Shown here: positions 1-11,600 of the stretch, one piece after another
How the letters are laid out: each line of letters starts with the position of its first letter
Position numbering within the stretch: the first letter of the stretch is position 1
Assembly (NCBI RefSeq): GCF_020360975.1
Contig: NW_025408673.1
Location: forward strand, 2,480,001-2,544,000
Source: Hirsutella rhossiliensis
Taxonomy: Eukaryota; Ascomycota; Sordariomycetes; Hypocreales; Ophiocordycipitaceae
Length of the DNA stretch: 64,000 nt
Direction: 5' to 3'
Notes under the pieces: generated by a model
Told to the model about the DNA's origin: nothing
Databases searched by the model: none
The model's input: the letters and a program-made list of their open reading frames with translations, nothing else
Made by a program: the position numbers and the translations under genes

Positions 1-350
1 CCTTTAATTTAATACTACTTTTAGCTATACGGCCTATATATATTTTATAGGTACCTCGTATTAGGATAAGTATAAACGATTAATATAATAAAACTAAATA
101 GGTAATACCTATAGGTAGCCCGAATATACCTATATATACTTTTAGGTACCTATTTTAAATTTACCTACCTACTAAGTATTTATAGTGGCCCTAAAATAGC
201 CCGTGGGTAGGTATAGGTAGCCCACAAGCAAATACCCATGGGTATTTTGAAGTCTAATAGGCGTTACGAATGAGTGGCTAGAAGCTGATGGAAGTACCTG
301 AACAAACGACTGCCTAATCGTCATGGTTATGATGATGCTAGCTAGAGGGG
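1..350. repeat. AT-rich, RIP-like sequence, no gene
   Basis: This stretch is dominated by TpA steps and short runs such as TATATATA and is poor in CpA and TpG, the composition left by repeat-induced point mutation in ascomycetes. Stops occur in all frames and no domain can be read. It is probably the edge of a decayed repeat next to the oxygenase pseudogene. The composition is seen directly; the RIP origin is inferred. Confidence 0.6.
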
Positions 351-528
351 TTCTGTGGCTATCACGGTGATGGCGGGCCAGAACCACAGCCTGAGTCAGG
401 ATCTGACTGTGTATGTCAGGGGAATCAGTCTGCAGGAGGCTGATAATCCTTGTTACATTTCGTTAAAGAGAACCTTCTTAGCTTCGAGATTGTCAGTATT
501 GTCTATTGGCGACACGGAATTTCGACAG

Positions 529-3500
529 TCACTCACCGACAGGGAAGCTTTCCCAATCACCACCGTCCTGAGAAAGGAAAACCGGGAACGCCTCATCAAA
601 CAGCTTTCTCTTCATTTCACCTGCATCGCCAGGCGTTCGCCTCAGATTGGGACAGAGGAGGGCAAGCTGGCGCAGCATGGCAGCCGCAGCAGTCTCGACA
701 ATGGGTCGCCCGAGGCAAGAGTGAGGTCCCCAGCCAAGATGAATGTACGAATCATCAGGTCAGTCAAGTTTGATGGATTCTGGGTCAGGAAAAATGGAAG
801 GATCCCGGCCAGCGGTGATGAAATCCGCCAAGACTGTTCCTTTGGGCGGCAAAGGAGTCGGCGCTGAAGGAATGGTCACAGGCGTTGGAGACTCTACCAC
901 ACGAATGACTCCTGAAGTTGCTGGGAATAGACGAAAACTGTTGGGGTCACAAATTAGTACGAAATACGGGAACTCGACGCAGGCAAGTGACTGACCCTTC
1001 TAGAGCGTAACGCTTCAGTAGGTCAAACGAATCAGAGTCCTCGGACTGGGCGAGCTGCTCAATCTCCGTCCAGTGGCTCTTGTAGCCATCCGAAAGGTAT
1101 ATTTCGATTAATTGAGCCCACTGTATCGAAAATGACGCGTCAGCGGTGCAGTTTTGAGAATGGAGTGGAGAAGCGGGAAAAGTCGAGCACTCACAGCCTG
1201 AGCCTGAGTAGCACAAAAGGTAGCAGCTGTGGGAATCAGAGTCCACACAACTTCTTCCACGTCCTTCCCCTGACCTTGTTCCATCGGTCTCTTGATGAGC
1301 TCTAGGCCAAAATGCTGGAGGCCATGGGCATTTTCTGCACCGGTAGCAGTCTTGTGGAAGAAAGTGTCTTCGACGAGTTGCATCAGGCTACGTGCACCCT
1401 CGCCTGGCTTGATCCCTCGGACTACTCCACGAACAATGTCTCCAAGCTGCCATGTCTCTTTACTTGCGACGACAAGGTGTTTGTAACGTTTTGCTTCGTC
1501 GAGATCCAGGAAGACATGCTCAAAAAGGTGAGCCAAGACGTTGTAGAGTGCGCGAGGCGTGTAGGAGTCAGTCACCGCTGTCGATTCAGAGTCCTCGCCT
1601 CGCAGGGGAATGCCAAAAAAGCGACCGACAAACTCGGCGTGGGCTGGATTACCAATGCTTTGCTAGGTTTAGTGGATGGATTCAACCAGGACACAGAAAG
1701 CTACTCCCTCTTGGACAATGTCAATCTGGTAAGATCCCCCCAGCTTGCGAGCGTTCTTCTTGATAAGCCGGGCCGTCAAACTCTCGTAGAAGGCGCGAAC
1801 TATAGACAAATTTTCCTCAGGGCAATACAGCTCATCCTGCATGAACTTTTGCTTAGCTGTGTTGGCGGGCTTGTCGCCACTCAGCATGTCATCATGACCA
1901 GAGAGTTGCTCTTGGATTGTACTGTTAGCTTCAACTAGTGCAGCAAAGGTCAATCGGAGAAACTCACGAGGGACTTTGAAATTAGTCTGGTCTTGCAGTA
2001 GCTGCACTACACCTTGCCATGAAGTCACCGGAATCGGGGGGCCAGTGAAGGCAGGAGCGCTATAATCGATAGCTTGGACCGGCGCTGCTCCTGAACTGAA
2101 ATTGCCCATGGTCTTCTCTGGTGTGGTGAAGGGATATAGAGCGTACACGCTGCTGTGTCGGTACCATCCCGGGAACGACCTCATGAGCAGCTTGTACATG
2201 ACGCCGCCGCCGGCAACGTCAAAATCAGAACTGGCAGCGGTGAAGCCGAAGTTGGTCAGGCTCTGTGGACCATACTCGTGCGCGTAGAAGCGATCGGCGC
2301 GGACGAGGGTCACTGCATCTGAGAGAATGGCTTCGGAGATGGTGAAGCCGGGACAGAGCCCGGAGCCGGGCGAAAACTCCTTCTTGGCTTGCTCTACCAT
2401 CAGACCCGGATACAGCTCGACGTTACCGGGATGGCCGTAGAGTGCCTCCACTAAAGCCATGTCAGTCTCCAATCTCCATCCACTACGTGACGAATCTTGC
2501 AGAGACCGAAAACTCACAAGCTTCAGCTACTCCATCTTCGGTAGAGTTGATTTCCTTGAAGGATGTGAATGGCTTGAGCTTGAAGAATTTTCGAAACTCG
2601 TTGAACGTGGCGACGCCCCATTCTCGACCTCGTTCAATGCCAATAATCTCAATCGCCCTCAACGCCACGGGAATGTTCTTAGCGCCAAATGCGCCGGCTA
2701 CCGTGTCAGTTCCCTTCTTGATTTGCTGAACAAGATCTTCGTCATTGAATCCACCGTCTTTGTTTCTTTTTAAGTCACCAAACGTCCAGGCTGCCGGGTC
2801 ATCGGGGACATTATCATAAAACCAAGTTTTGAGCTGCCCCAGGTATTCGGCAGGACTGAGAGCGGAAGGATCCACGTGAGCGCCAAGTATCTTGGTCATC
2901 AGACTTTGCAGCCACGCCTCATCGTGATCCGAAACTGCTGCGTGCCAACGGTAGACAAAGTTAAACTCAATCGAAACCTGGTTACCAATACCGCAAGGGG
3001 TACCCTCGGGGTCGAATACGCTATAAAAGGCATCGCGAGGGTCGAGCCTCCAGTCGGAGCGAACCGCATTATCATTGAGGTTCAGTATGGTTCGAAGGTA
3101 GTCGTTAAGGATAATGTTTACATAGAGACCACAGGTTACCAATCTTGCTGTCTAGAAGAGATTATTGTCTCTGTCCTTGATAGCAGCTTCGTACTCACTG
3201 TCACCCTCGTTCAGCCCGAGTGGCAGGCTGAATTTTCCATTCTCGTTAATCACAGCAAGCTCTCGGGCTACCCAGTTATGGAATCGATTAAAAGACACAA
3301 GCAATGCGCCGACTCCAGGTGGTTGCATCAGGATCCTGGACTCGGAAAAGACATCATTCTTAAGCAGTCCATCTTTGAATGCTCGGACTCGATCTTGCTC
3401 CTTCTAACTGTGTCCATACAGAGGCCCCAAGTCTAGGTATGAGGACGACTTGGCTACAGACGAATCGAGGTCGGAGGTTCGGAAAATATCATGAGTAATA

Positions 3501-4135
3501 ATGGTGGCGAAGTAGAAAAGTGTCGATGATACTTTGCTCGGGTGTAGACGACTTGCACCTTGACGGGCTAGGATGGTATCGAATACCAAACCAGGATCCG
3601 GCAGAGCCCGGGTGTGCGTATGCTATGATACGACGCTTCGTGCGTAATGGCTATTGCTTGCGCCCAGCCGAGGATACATAAAGTTCTGCGGAGAGAGATG
3701 AGCGACTGTCTCGAGGGAAAGGAAATGGGCCCAGTCACATTGTTGGAGCCATCCGCCGTCTTGTACTTGAACTGGTCGCCCAAGCAAGAAATAGGAGGGT
3801 ACTCAAGATTTGTCCAAAGCGTCTTAATGAATTGACCTAAGAGACGATCTCGCAATTCGGACCCGTTAGGAAGGGTGGCTGCAAGGCGGATGATATTCTC
3901 GTACTGGACAAGATGTTGTGAGTAGGTGGCTAGGGAAGGAAAGAAGAGGAATACGTACCAAATACGTCCGGTCATTGACCAGACCGCTGTCGAGGAATGT
4001 TTGGCCTAGTTCGTGAAGGAAATCGAGGTTTGGCCCGACTCTTAGGCTTTGGCTGTTGACGTCGTCTTTGATGCGTGTCAGGATATTGATCAAGGAGCCC
4101 CGTGCCAGGCCCGAGGGAGACTGCGTGGAGGCCAT
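529..4135 (-). pseudogene. Ppo-type fatty-acid dioxygenase/P450 fusion, broken by three in-frame TAG codons
   Basis: The family comprises linoleate diol synthases/psi-factor-producing oxygenases: an N-terminal heme peroxidase-like dioxygenase makes a hydroperoxy fatty acid and a C-terminal P450 domain rearranges it to oxylipins that control sporulation and secondary metabolism. Conserved pieces read in order from ATG 4135: distal-histidine segment FATIITHDIFRT (about 3500), tyrosine and proximal-histidine segment FNFVYRWHAAVS (about 2960), and the P450 cysteine ligand segment YIHLGWGPHSCLG (about 715-750). Several GT-AG introns join these cleanly (for example 3904-3958, and one near 2450-2515). 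Three stops interrupt exons at 3623-3625, 3404-3406 and 3152-3154. Each is TAG where the alignment context expects a residue and a CAG codon would fit, i.e. C-to-T changes at CpA. The stop at 529-531 is my chosen end; a GTGAGT there leaves a further 3' exon possible. With the breaks, only about the first 110 residues could be translated. Confidence 0.85.
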
Positions 4136-5371
4136 GACGATATCCTCGACTGGGATCGTATTTCTGTTCTCTCTCAACTGTACAAGTCAGATTGGGGGCC
4201 GATGGAGGAAGTCAACCAGAATTGTGCAGCTCAGGCGGGGACAGAGAGAATAAGTTTCTGTCATTCCCAGCGGATGTAGGCTCATATATCAAAGTTGCTC
4301 CTCAAGAGTTTGCTTCTCAAGGGAAAAGTCTAGAGTAGGCTACTGTTTGCACCTATTCGACCGTGCGTGTCCCTGGCTGTGGTATTAGGCGGCCTTGCGA
4401 ACGGCAGGCAATTAGGCCGTTCTAGACTGAGTTGTGAACTTGGGGTGACGACCAACCGGACCGTCGGGATGCAGAACGCCCCCCAAGCAGTCAGTGGTAA
4501 CGCCCTTCGGCTTTGTGATTTGGCTCTGTCTACCGCTCAGCTCGTTTTACGTGCCGTACCCGTATAAACCTGGAAGTTGTAATCGGAAAAGGGCCCCGCC
4601 GGGCTAGGCAGAAAGGCAGCCTGCAGGGAGTTCTGAGGCTGCAGAAGGCTATTAGGAGACCGCGCTAGGCAGCCGCATAGGCTATAAGGAGAGTGCATAT
4701 ACGGGGGAAGGTGAAAGAGCCCCTCGGCGGATGAGGAAAGACAGATGGCACCCATACATGGCGGCAACAAAAGGGCGCTATTGGTGGCCTCGGTCCATCT
4801 CGGTGAGTCAATCATGTCCTATCTCATGGGGCCTGACCAGGGGACGCCATGTTGGAGGCAAATCGCATCTTACTGTATAGTGTATACCTGCCGCATTGTG
4901 GTGGCTGAGCAAAACGGACCATGAACTGGACGAACACGGAAGGCAACTGGCTGGTTGTCTTGCCCCTGCTGGTACGCCTTGTGTTGCCTTGCGGCAATGG
5001 CATCAGTCGCGTCTCCCAGGCGTCACGCTGTTGGCTGCGTTTCCCTCGGTGGCCTGGGCACGGCTTGGCCTCAACGTCGGCAGTGCTATGCAGGCCGTGT
5101 GTGGTTTGCGCATCGCCGGGCTGAGATTCGTGGCTGTCGATCTAGACTTCGAGATCCAACGTCAGCACATTTGACCCCTGGGCCGAGGCCATTTGTCGAT
5201 GAGGTGGGCGCCTTGGCCATGATGACGATGCAGAATGTTGCGTCGGTGCACCGATATATGAGGCATCCGACTCGTGGAATGTACTTACACTGCAAGTGGC
5301 ATCTCGAGCGAGCAAAGCATCTCCGGCGCTGTACTTGTCCCCATCGCCGTTTTGTCCTTTCCACCAGCAAG
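4136..5371. other. Intergenic, no supported gene
   Basis: About 1.2 kb between the start of the oxygenase pseudogene (transcribed leftwards) and the start of the DUF2235 gene (transcribed rightwards), so it should hold two divergent promoters. Open frames of 60-200 codons occur on both strands but none shows a recognisable domain, and the longest plus-strand one runs into the first DUF2235 exon in another frame. Base composition is balanced, unlike the AT-rich blocks. I see no RNA gene or repeat. Confidence 0.5.
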
Positions 5372-7125
5372 ATGCCCGACGTCCCCAGCCTCGGGCGCCC
5401 GGAGAGCAGCATGGCCACCCTGCATGGCCCTGTCGAGACGCGGGAGCCCACGAAGCTCGTCCTGTGCTTTGACGGCACCGGCAACACCTTCAGCGGATCC
5501 AATGCAGACACCAATGTCGTAAAGCTGCTGAACAACCTGGACTGCAGCCACCCGAATCAACAGCACTACTACCAGAGTGAGTGACTGGCTTTGAACTTGG
5601 ACGGCTTCATCATGGCTTAGCATGGCTGTTAGCCGGCATCGGCACGTACGACATCAACGCGCGCTCGGTGAACCAGCCGTGGCTTGGCGAGCTCCGGAGC
5701 TCTATATCGCAGCTCATCGACCAAGGCCTGGGCACCACGTTCGACGCGCACGTCATGGCCGGCTACCGCTTCCTGATGCGCTTCTATGACTCGGTGAGCA
5801 ACGGCCGGCGTCGAGGCTCTCTCTCCCTCTCTCTCACTGCTTGCTGACGAGAGGCAAAGGGCGACATGATCTACATGTTTGGCTTCAGCCGGGGGGCCTT
5901 TACGGCCAGGTTCCTGGCGCGCATGGTCAACACCGTCGGGCTGCTCTGCAAGGGCAATGAGGAGATGGTGCCTTTTGTCTACCGGCTCTACCAGCGCTAC
6001 CTCTCGGGCAAGATCAAGCGCATTGAGGCTACGCAACCCGGGAACGACACGGGCGACACTGGCGACGACGACACGGCGGCGCGCGACGAGGTGACGGCCT
6101 TCAGCAGCACCTTTTGTCGCAAGGAGCACGTCGTCCGCGACGACAAGGCCGAGGAAAACATCAAGGTCTACTTCCTCGGCCTCTGGGACTGCGTCAGCTC
6201 CGTGGCCGTCCTAGAGCGCAAGGCGCCCTTCCCCGTGCCGGTGAGCGGCACGGCGCACATTGTGCGGCACGCCGTGGCCGTCGACGAGCGCCGCGTCAAG
6301 TTCCGGCCGGCTCTGTTGGCCCAGGACATACGCAGCAACAGCGCCGACGACATCCAGGAGGTCTGGTTTGCCGGCTCCCATGGCGACGTCGGCGGCGGAT
6401 GGCCCGCCGTGGCCGACGAGCCGCTCGACTCGGGCCGGCCTATGTCGCTATGGCAGCGCGTCAAGAACCTGTGCACCACGCGCAGGGCCGCCGCGCCCTC
6501 CAGGGACGTGGCCGCCGACCGCTTCCAAATGAGCGACATTCCGCTGGCCTGGATGATCCACGAGGTCGAGCTCGTCGGCCAGCAGTACCCGCCAGCGGCC
6601 ATCAAGTGGTCCCCGAACCTCGACGGCTTCAAGCGCCGGTTCGACAAACGCAAGGACCAGGCACTCGGCGGCTTCATGCACGACTCGCTGCGGTTCGGCT
6701 ACGGCACCGCCTTCTTCCAGGTGCTGCTGTGGTGGGTTCTGGGTAGGCATCCGCCATGTCCCTCCCCCCCCGAGCAGAGAGAGACGTCAATGCTGACCCG
6801 GCCAGAATGGTGTCCCCTCGTCACCCGCTGGGAGCTTCACGGCAACCGGTGGAGGAACACGCACTTCCCCTTGAACAAGGGCGGCACGCGTGACATCCCC
6901 CTCAACGCAGTCTTGCACGAGTCGCTCGTCCTGCGGCTTCAAAAGGACAGCGACTACAATCCCCAAAACAATCATGGCGATGACCAGCCACCTTGCCTCA
7001 AGGATCACGGCCGCGTTGCCGACATTGACCAGACAGAACCGTCGGACCCGGCCCATACGACCTTTCGCCTTCGTGACGAGCCAACCACCAACGCCGCGGA
7101 TACTAATCGGGACATTCAAGTCTAG
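5372..7125 (+). CDS. DUF2235 family alpha/beta hydrolase
   Basis: Four exons, 5372-5576, 5633-5793, 5860-6742 and 6806-7125, sum to 1569 nt (522 aa), and all three introns have GT...AG ends with lengths of 56, 66 and 63 nt. The protein opens with the family signature [13 protein letters not shown], continues through GIGTYD after the first splice, and carries the nucleophile elbow GFSRGA (Gly-Phe-Ser-Arg-Gly) right after the second splice. Further on it has the family-like stretch [11 protein letters not shown] and an SHGDVGGGW motif that probably supplies catalytic residues. DUF2235 proteins are putative serine hydrolases; bacterial relatives include type VI secretion phospholipases (Tle1), while fungal members have no settled substrate. 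There is no signal peptide. The start is the first ATG in frame ahead of the conserved block. The gene is intact and GC-rich, unlike its AT-rich 3' neighbour. Confidence 0.9.
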
Positions 7126-8600
7126 AAGTGTGGCGAGACGTCATGATGGACATTGATTGGATGTCACCGGCTGCTGGCCTGGATTGCCCTCGCTGCAGCC
7201 TTTATATCAGCCTAGATGTGGCGTGCGGGATTCAATACTCATTATCAGAGGGACCGTGGTGAATCCGTAGCGAAGTATTAATGGGATTCGGTTGTTGCAT
7301 CGAGGCCTTAAGGGATTACCTAGGCAGTGCTTTATTAAGACTAAATGCGTTATAATAGAGTATTACTACTTAGTATTTACCTAAGACTAAATATCTCTTA
7401 AGTAGAGGCTTAAGAGCATAGTAGAAGAAATAGGGGCATAGAAAGGTAAATTTAGTAATATATATCTTAGTCTATCTATTAAGATAAGAAAGGGGCTTAT
7501 ATAGGTACAGTAACTATATATAGCCAGCTAAAAGACGGCATTAAGATATTCCTATACCTAAGTTAGGCCTATATAATATCCTTAGGCTAGGGGAGTTATA
7601 TTAGTTAGGCAGGCTTCCTTATATATAACTATTAGGTCTACTAGGTTTAACTATAGCCTCTAATACTTGCTCTCCTTAATATACCCTATTATTACCCTAG
7701 CTTCTAGATAGTAGGGTAATAGGTAAAGGGGCGTTTAGTCTAATAAATATAAGGCTATTCCGATATTAAATTTAGCTATTTTATCTATTTAAGGAGGTTA
7801 TCTTAAAGGAAGGGGAGGCTCTTAATAGTTTCTTATAAAAATAAGGTAAATATAGGAAAAGGGAAGATTATTCGGTAGCTAGTACTCTATACTTTATAAG
7901 TATATTATACTAGCCCCCCCCTCTTACTTAAGGAAGGTTTAAATATTAGTTAATTAGGGTTATATAACCTACTCTTACCGCTTAACTAATAGTTAAAGGC
8001 TATTACTATTAACCCCTTTTATAAGGGATATAGCTACTATAGGGCTAGGTAAAAAGAATAGTATATAAAAGATAAAAGCTAGGACCTAAGAGGATAGGAT
8101 ATAAGGAGAACCCCCTTCCTTATATCCTATCTCCTTAGGCCCCTAAGTTCGTTAACCGCGCCCCCCTTAAAGTATAATTATATAACCTACTCTTTTGCCC
8201 TAAAAGGAGTCGAACTTATAATTAATAGAGTTATATAACCAATAGTTTTAAGTTATATATATAACCTTCCTTATAAAAAGGGGTATAGCGGGGTATCCCT
8301 TTAAGTAGCCTAGGTACTATAGTACTTCTACTAGTAATTTTTATCTTTAAGATAAAAGTAATCTTAAAGGTAAGCTAGTATAGAGCTTAGGTATCTTATT
8401 TTTAATAGCTTTAAGAGCTTCTTAAATATAGTTTTTAGTATATTTAGAAAGCTAAGGCATTGCTAATATAAAGACTATTTATTTTATAATTATAAGGCAA
8501 GAGATACACGAGAAAACGCGGTTGCAATATAATGTATTTAACGAGAGTGCGTGCCGGTGATAGGGTGTGCCGGACTTTAGGTAGGCTGACTTATAGCAGT
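7126..8600. repeat. AT-rich RIP-saturated block
   Basis: Roughly 1.4 kb of TpA-rich, CpA-poor sequence with stops in every frame. It begins just after the DUF2235 stop and ends before the GC-balanced sequence near 8.6 kb. Short motifs recur within it (for example TTATATAACCTACTCTT near 7955 and again near 8180), and it contains a hairpin listed separately. No protein domain survives, so the parent repeat cannot be named. Confidence 0.6.
8085..8139. repeat. Imperfect hairpin with 24-bp arms inside the AT-rich block
   Basis: Bases 8085-8108 and 8116-8139 are inverted copies with about three mismatches, separated by a 7-base C-rich loop. Such a strong foldback inside decayed sequence may mark the end of a former element, or it may be a rho-independent-looking but functionless palindrome. 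Its function is unknown. Confidence 0.5.
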
Positions 8601-8775
8601 GACGTGTTGGGCTATTAGGTTGAGGCTGATGCCCATCCGCGAGTATCTGTCTATCTTATGTACTCTACACAGTATCGACTAAAGGCGATGCGCCGAGATT
8701 TTCTGAACGAAAATCGAGAGAACTGCTGGTGGGCTGGCCTTATACCGCATTTTCGGTTGGGCGTTCCCACCGCCA

Positions 8776-10490
8776 CTAAGTATCCTCAGAAGAGCCGAAC
8801 CGGCGGAGACCGGGCGCGAAACCTCGAAACAAGGAAAAGGGAACCGGTCTTGGTGTCCATAATCCCGCGGAGGCGACATCGCTAAAGTAGAGCATTCCCG
8901 CAAAAAAGAGCGAGGCCAGCGCACACCCCAAGTTGGCGGCTCTTTGCAGTCTCTTTGGCAGGGGTGGCAGATGCTGCCGCAGCCACTTGTTTGCGGCACG
9001 CTCTACAATAATTCCCACTGCCTGGATGAGGAAGAATAGCAGAGGCCGCCATGGTTTGGTGTTGGCCACCGACGACAAGCTGCCCGAGGCGTGGAGCAGG
9101 CCAGACTGGAAAAAGCTGACGAATATGGCAACAGCGTCGGCCGCCGCGGTGCCCGGTTTTATGTAGCCCTCCCTGATGAGGAACGTTGCCGGCGCGAGAA
9201 AGGGCACACGAAACGTCTGGTGCCAGTAATCTCCCCACCACCCGGCGAGGCCTCGATCGAGCACCTGCGAAAACGACCCAAATGCCGATGCGTGCATCCA
9301 TAATCCACTGCGTGATGGAAACAATGTTCTCATAGTCCAATGCTGCATCAGGTCAATGATGCTATATTCAAATGAGATGTGACTTAGGCAAGCGACCAGA
9401 GACAGATTGACTCGATAGCCGGTAAGCAGCCACCGCGGCAAGACCTGAAGATATCGCGGGAGCAGCGGTCGTTGGTGGGACTCGCCAGGACCAACAGCGA
9501 AGTAAAAATCTTGTTCCATCAGAATCGAAACGAGGTCGAGGACAATGTAGGAGCGTATAATAGTGTTGAACCTGGTATACACAAACTCTGTCTCGGAAAG
9601 ACAACGCTGGAAGCCGCTCTTGGTAACTCGTGGGACGGCCTCCATGACGACCCGTTCTCCGTCCCGGGCATGCCGAGGGATGTATGGTCGCGGAATAGAG
9701 GAGATGGACCAGTTCCAGCCTAGAGTCTGTCAGTTACCTTCTCAAATATCAAATATCTAAATCTTGACTGCGGAGTCATCTTACCTGCACCTCTTGGGCT
9801 CAGCACGGCATCTGCAGCCCAGCAGAACCTCTCCAAGAAGGGCGCATCCACAGGGAACCGTTGCCAGATGTAATCAAATTCGGCATCCACTCCAATTTGT
9901 TCGAGACGTGGACTGGCGACTGCCACACCATTGCGCTTGACTCCATTTTGTTCATCGGTGACACCAACACGGTCCCCAGTACAGCTGCCCTGGCCCTTTC
10001 GCTTGGGAATCTTGAGGACCCTGGCCGCGTCAAACTGCGGTCGGGACCAGATGAGGAGGTTCATGCATATCATGGTTCCCCATGTACCCATAGTCCCGGC
10101 CAAGTAGGAATAAATGACATCAGTATGCCATGTGTGGAATACATTGCCGACATTGATGATAACCACCGCTGCTGCCACTAACCATCTTGTCTTATATAGC
10201 CAAGGCCGCTTTGTGTGTGGGATAGACAGCCAAAGTATGGGCAAGATAAAAGTCAACAGGTAGCTGTATGTAAATCCAAACAGCCGCCATCGTGCCGCGG
10301 CCCAGATTGTTATAGGAGAGGGCTGGCTTAGGCAACCGTTGATATGACTATGGGATCCATGATCGTGGGCTTTCCCTGATGTACTCATTGAAATTGTAAC
10401 CAGTAGCCTTACTCGGTCAGGGATAAGAGGCAATCGTCGACGCCAAAGGACGTCAAGGTTGGAGAATAAGAGGTGAACTGAATTGGACAT
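8776..10490 (-). CDS. Wax synthase-like (MBOAT_2) membrane acyltransferase
   Basis: Two exons, 9785-10490 and 8776-9719, are joined by a 65-nt intron (donor GTAAGA, acceptor CTCTAG) and give 549 aa. The splice rebuilds a typical junction, PRGAGWNWSI, of fungal wax-synthase/trichothecene-acetyltransferase-like proteins. Downstream are the family blocks WWGDYWHQTFR (Trp-Arg-His-rich loop) and FFQSGLLHASGS, whose His is the presumed active-site residue. Several hydrophobic segments indicate a polytopic endoplasmic-reticulum protein that transfers an acyl group to a hydroxyl of a lipid or secondary metabolite. The N terminus is uncertain: ATGs at 10490 and 10388 are both in frame (549 or 515 aa). 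No stops break it. A decayed partial copy lies immediately upstream of it at 10810-11061. Its substrate cannot be inferred from sequence. Confidence 0.8.
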
Positions 10491-10809
10491 CTGCCGCAGC
10501 CCTATGTAAAGAGACACGGAACCGTGAAGACTGCACAGTGAATCAATGCATCAGGTGCAATTTAAGGAGAAAGGGAATAGACATCGCAGCTTCCATTCCC
10601 AGGACATGGCTACAAAAAGGTACATGTGCTTCACTCTTGGCATCGTTCAGAAACAGAATAGCTACCGAGTACGGCGTTGATTTGCCGTGTCTCACCAGGG
10701 AGCGACACTGCCACACGCAGCTGATCATGTCTCACAAAAAACCCTCTACTTTCAACTTGATACGGAGTACGGAGTAAATACATAGGACAGGGAGAACGCT
10801 CCCCATTAA
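10491..10809. other. Upstream region of the wax-synthase-like gene
   Basis: About 320 bp of GC-balanced sequence that should contain the promoter. A direct repeat TACGGAG-TACGGAG is visible near 10762-10776. No gene is supported here. Confidence 0.4.
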
Positions 10810-11061
10810 CCTCAAGACGTGAACCGGTGACAGCCGTAAGTTACCGTTGCACCTAGGCAGGCCGTTCCGTTGAGCGCCATTCCGTTGACCGGCGATACTG
10901 GCACGGTCCTCGGCACAGCTGCCTTGGCCCTTCTGGCTGTTCCGCTCGTCTTAGGACTTTTAGAAGTCTGACCGCATCAAGCTGTAGACGTAACTAGATT
11001 AAGAGGTTTATGTATATCCTAGCCCCCCGTATACTTATTGTACCAGCAAAATAGGAGTCAG
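10810..11061 (-). pseudogene. Partial decayed duplicate of the wax-synthase-like gene
   Basis: The block reads alongside about 9900-10105, inside exon 1 of the acyltransferase. Shared runs include CACAGCTGCCTTGGCCCTT (intact gene: TACAGCTGCCCTGGCCCTT) and AAGAGGTTTATGTATATC (intact gene: ATGAGGAGGTTCATGCATATC). Many differences are C-to-T or G-to-A. It stops abruptly where copia element 1 starts at 11062, so it was either cut by that insertion or was already truncated. It cannot encode protein. Confidence 0.7.
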
Positions 11062-11261
11062 TGTGGACAGGCTCTTCACTGCAGTGAGGTTATTCGAACT
11101 GGTTCAATTGGTTATATCTTGTGTAACTAGGGAAACGTGTCCCATACAAACTGTGTGCAAAGACCTTCCTCCCTGTGTCTCACCTCTTACTCGCACGTGA
11201 CTAGCGCGGTCGATTAGTTATACGTGCGCGATCGGTGCCTAGTGCACAGGTGGATCCAACA
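11062..11261 (-). repeat. 3' LTR of copia copy 1
   Basis: A 200-bp direct repeat of 16952-17151, bounded by TG...CA on the element strand. Being the 3' LTR, it follows the polypurine tract at about 11262-11276. Confidence 0.95.
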
Positions 11262-11600
11262 CTGGAACCTCTTTCTAAATCGATGATCGCGCACTAATCA
11301 ATCCACCAAAAACACACCAAACACAGCGAATTAAGATGAGATAGGAAAAACACGAACAAGAACACCAACAAACTCCTACCACGATGCATCACTATGTTGG
11401 ATAGTGTGCTCTGACTGTAGCTCTCCTCCCCACACTGGGTGTGTTCTGCCACACGCCATCATGGGCCGCATTTCGAGCGCCGGATGCGCTAGCTGATTCC
11501 ATCGGTCCCACGTTGGAATATGGACACGAGGATCTCCTCGTTAATGTGAATGGAATAAAAGAACGACGGTAAAGCAGAAGAAGGGAACGAAAAAAACCGA

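Noticed and set aside
355..867. 170-codon plus-strand open frame
   Set aside because: It lies opposite the P450 end of the oxygenase pseudogene and has no motif of its own.
4896..5584. Several overlapping open frames of 67-209 codons
   Set aside because: They overlap the first DUF2235 exon in other frames and show no domain.
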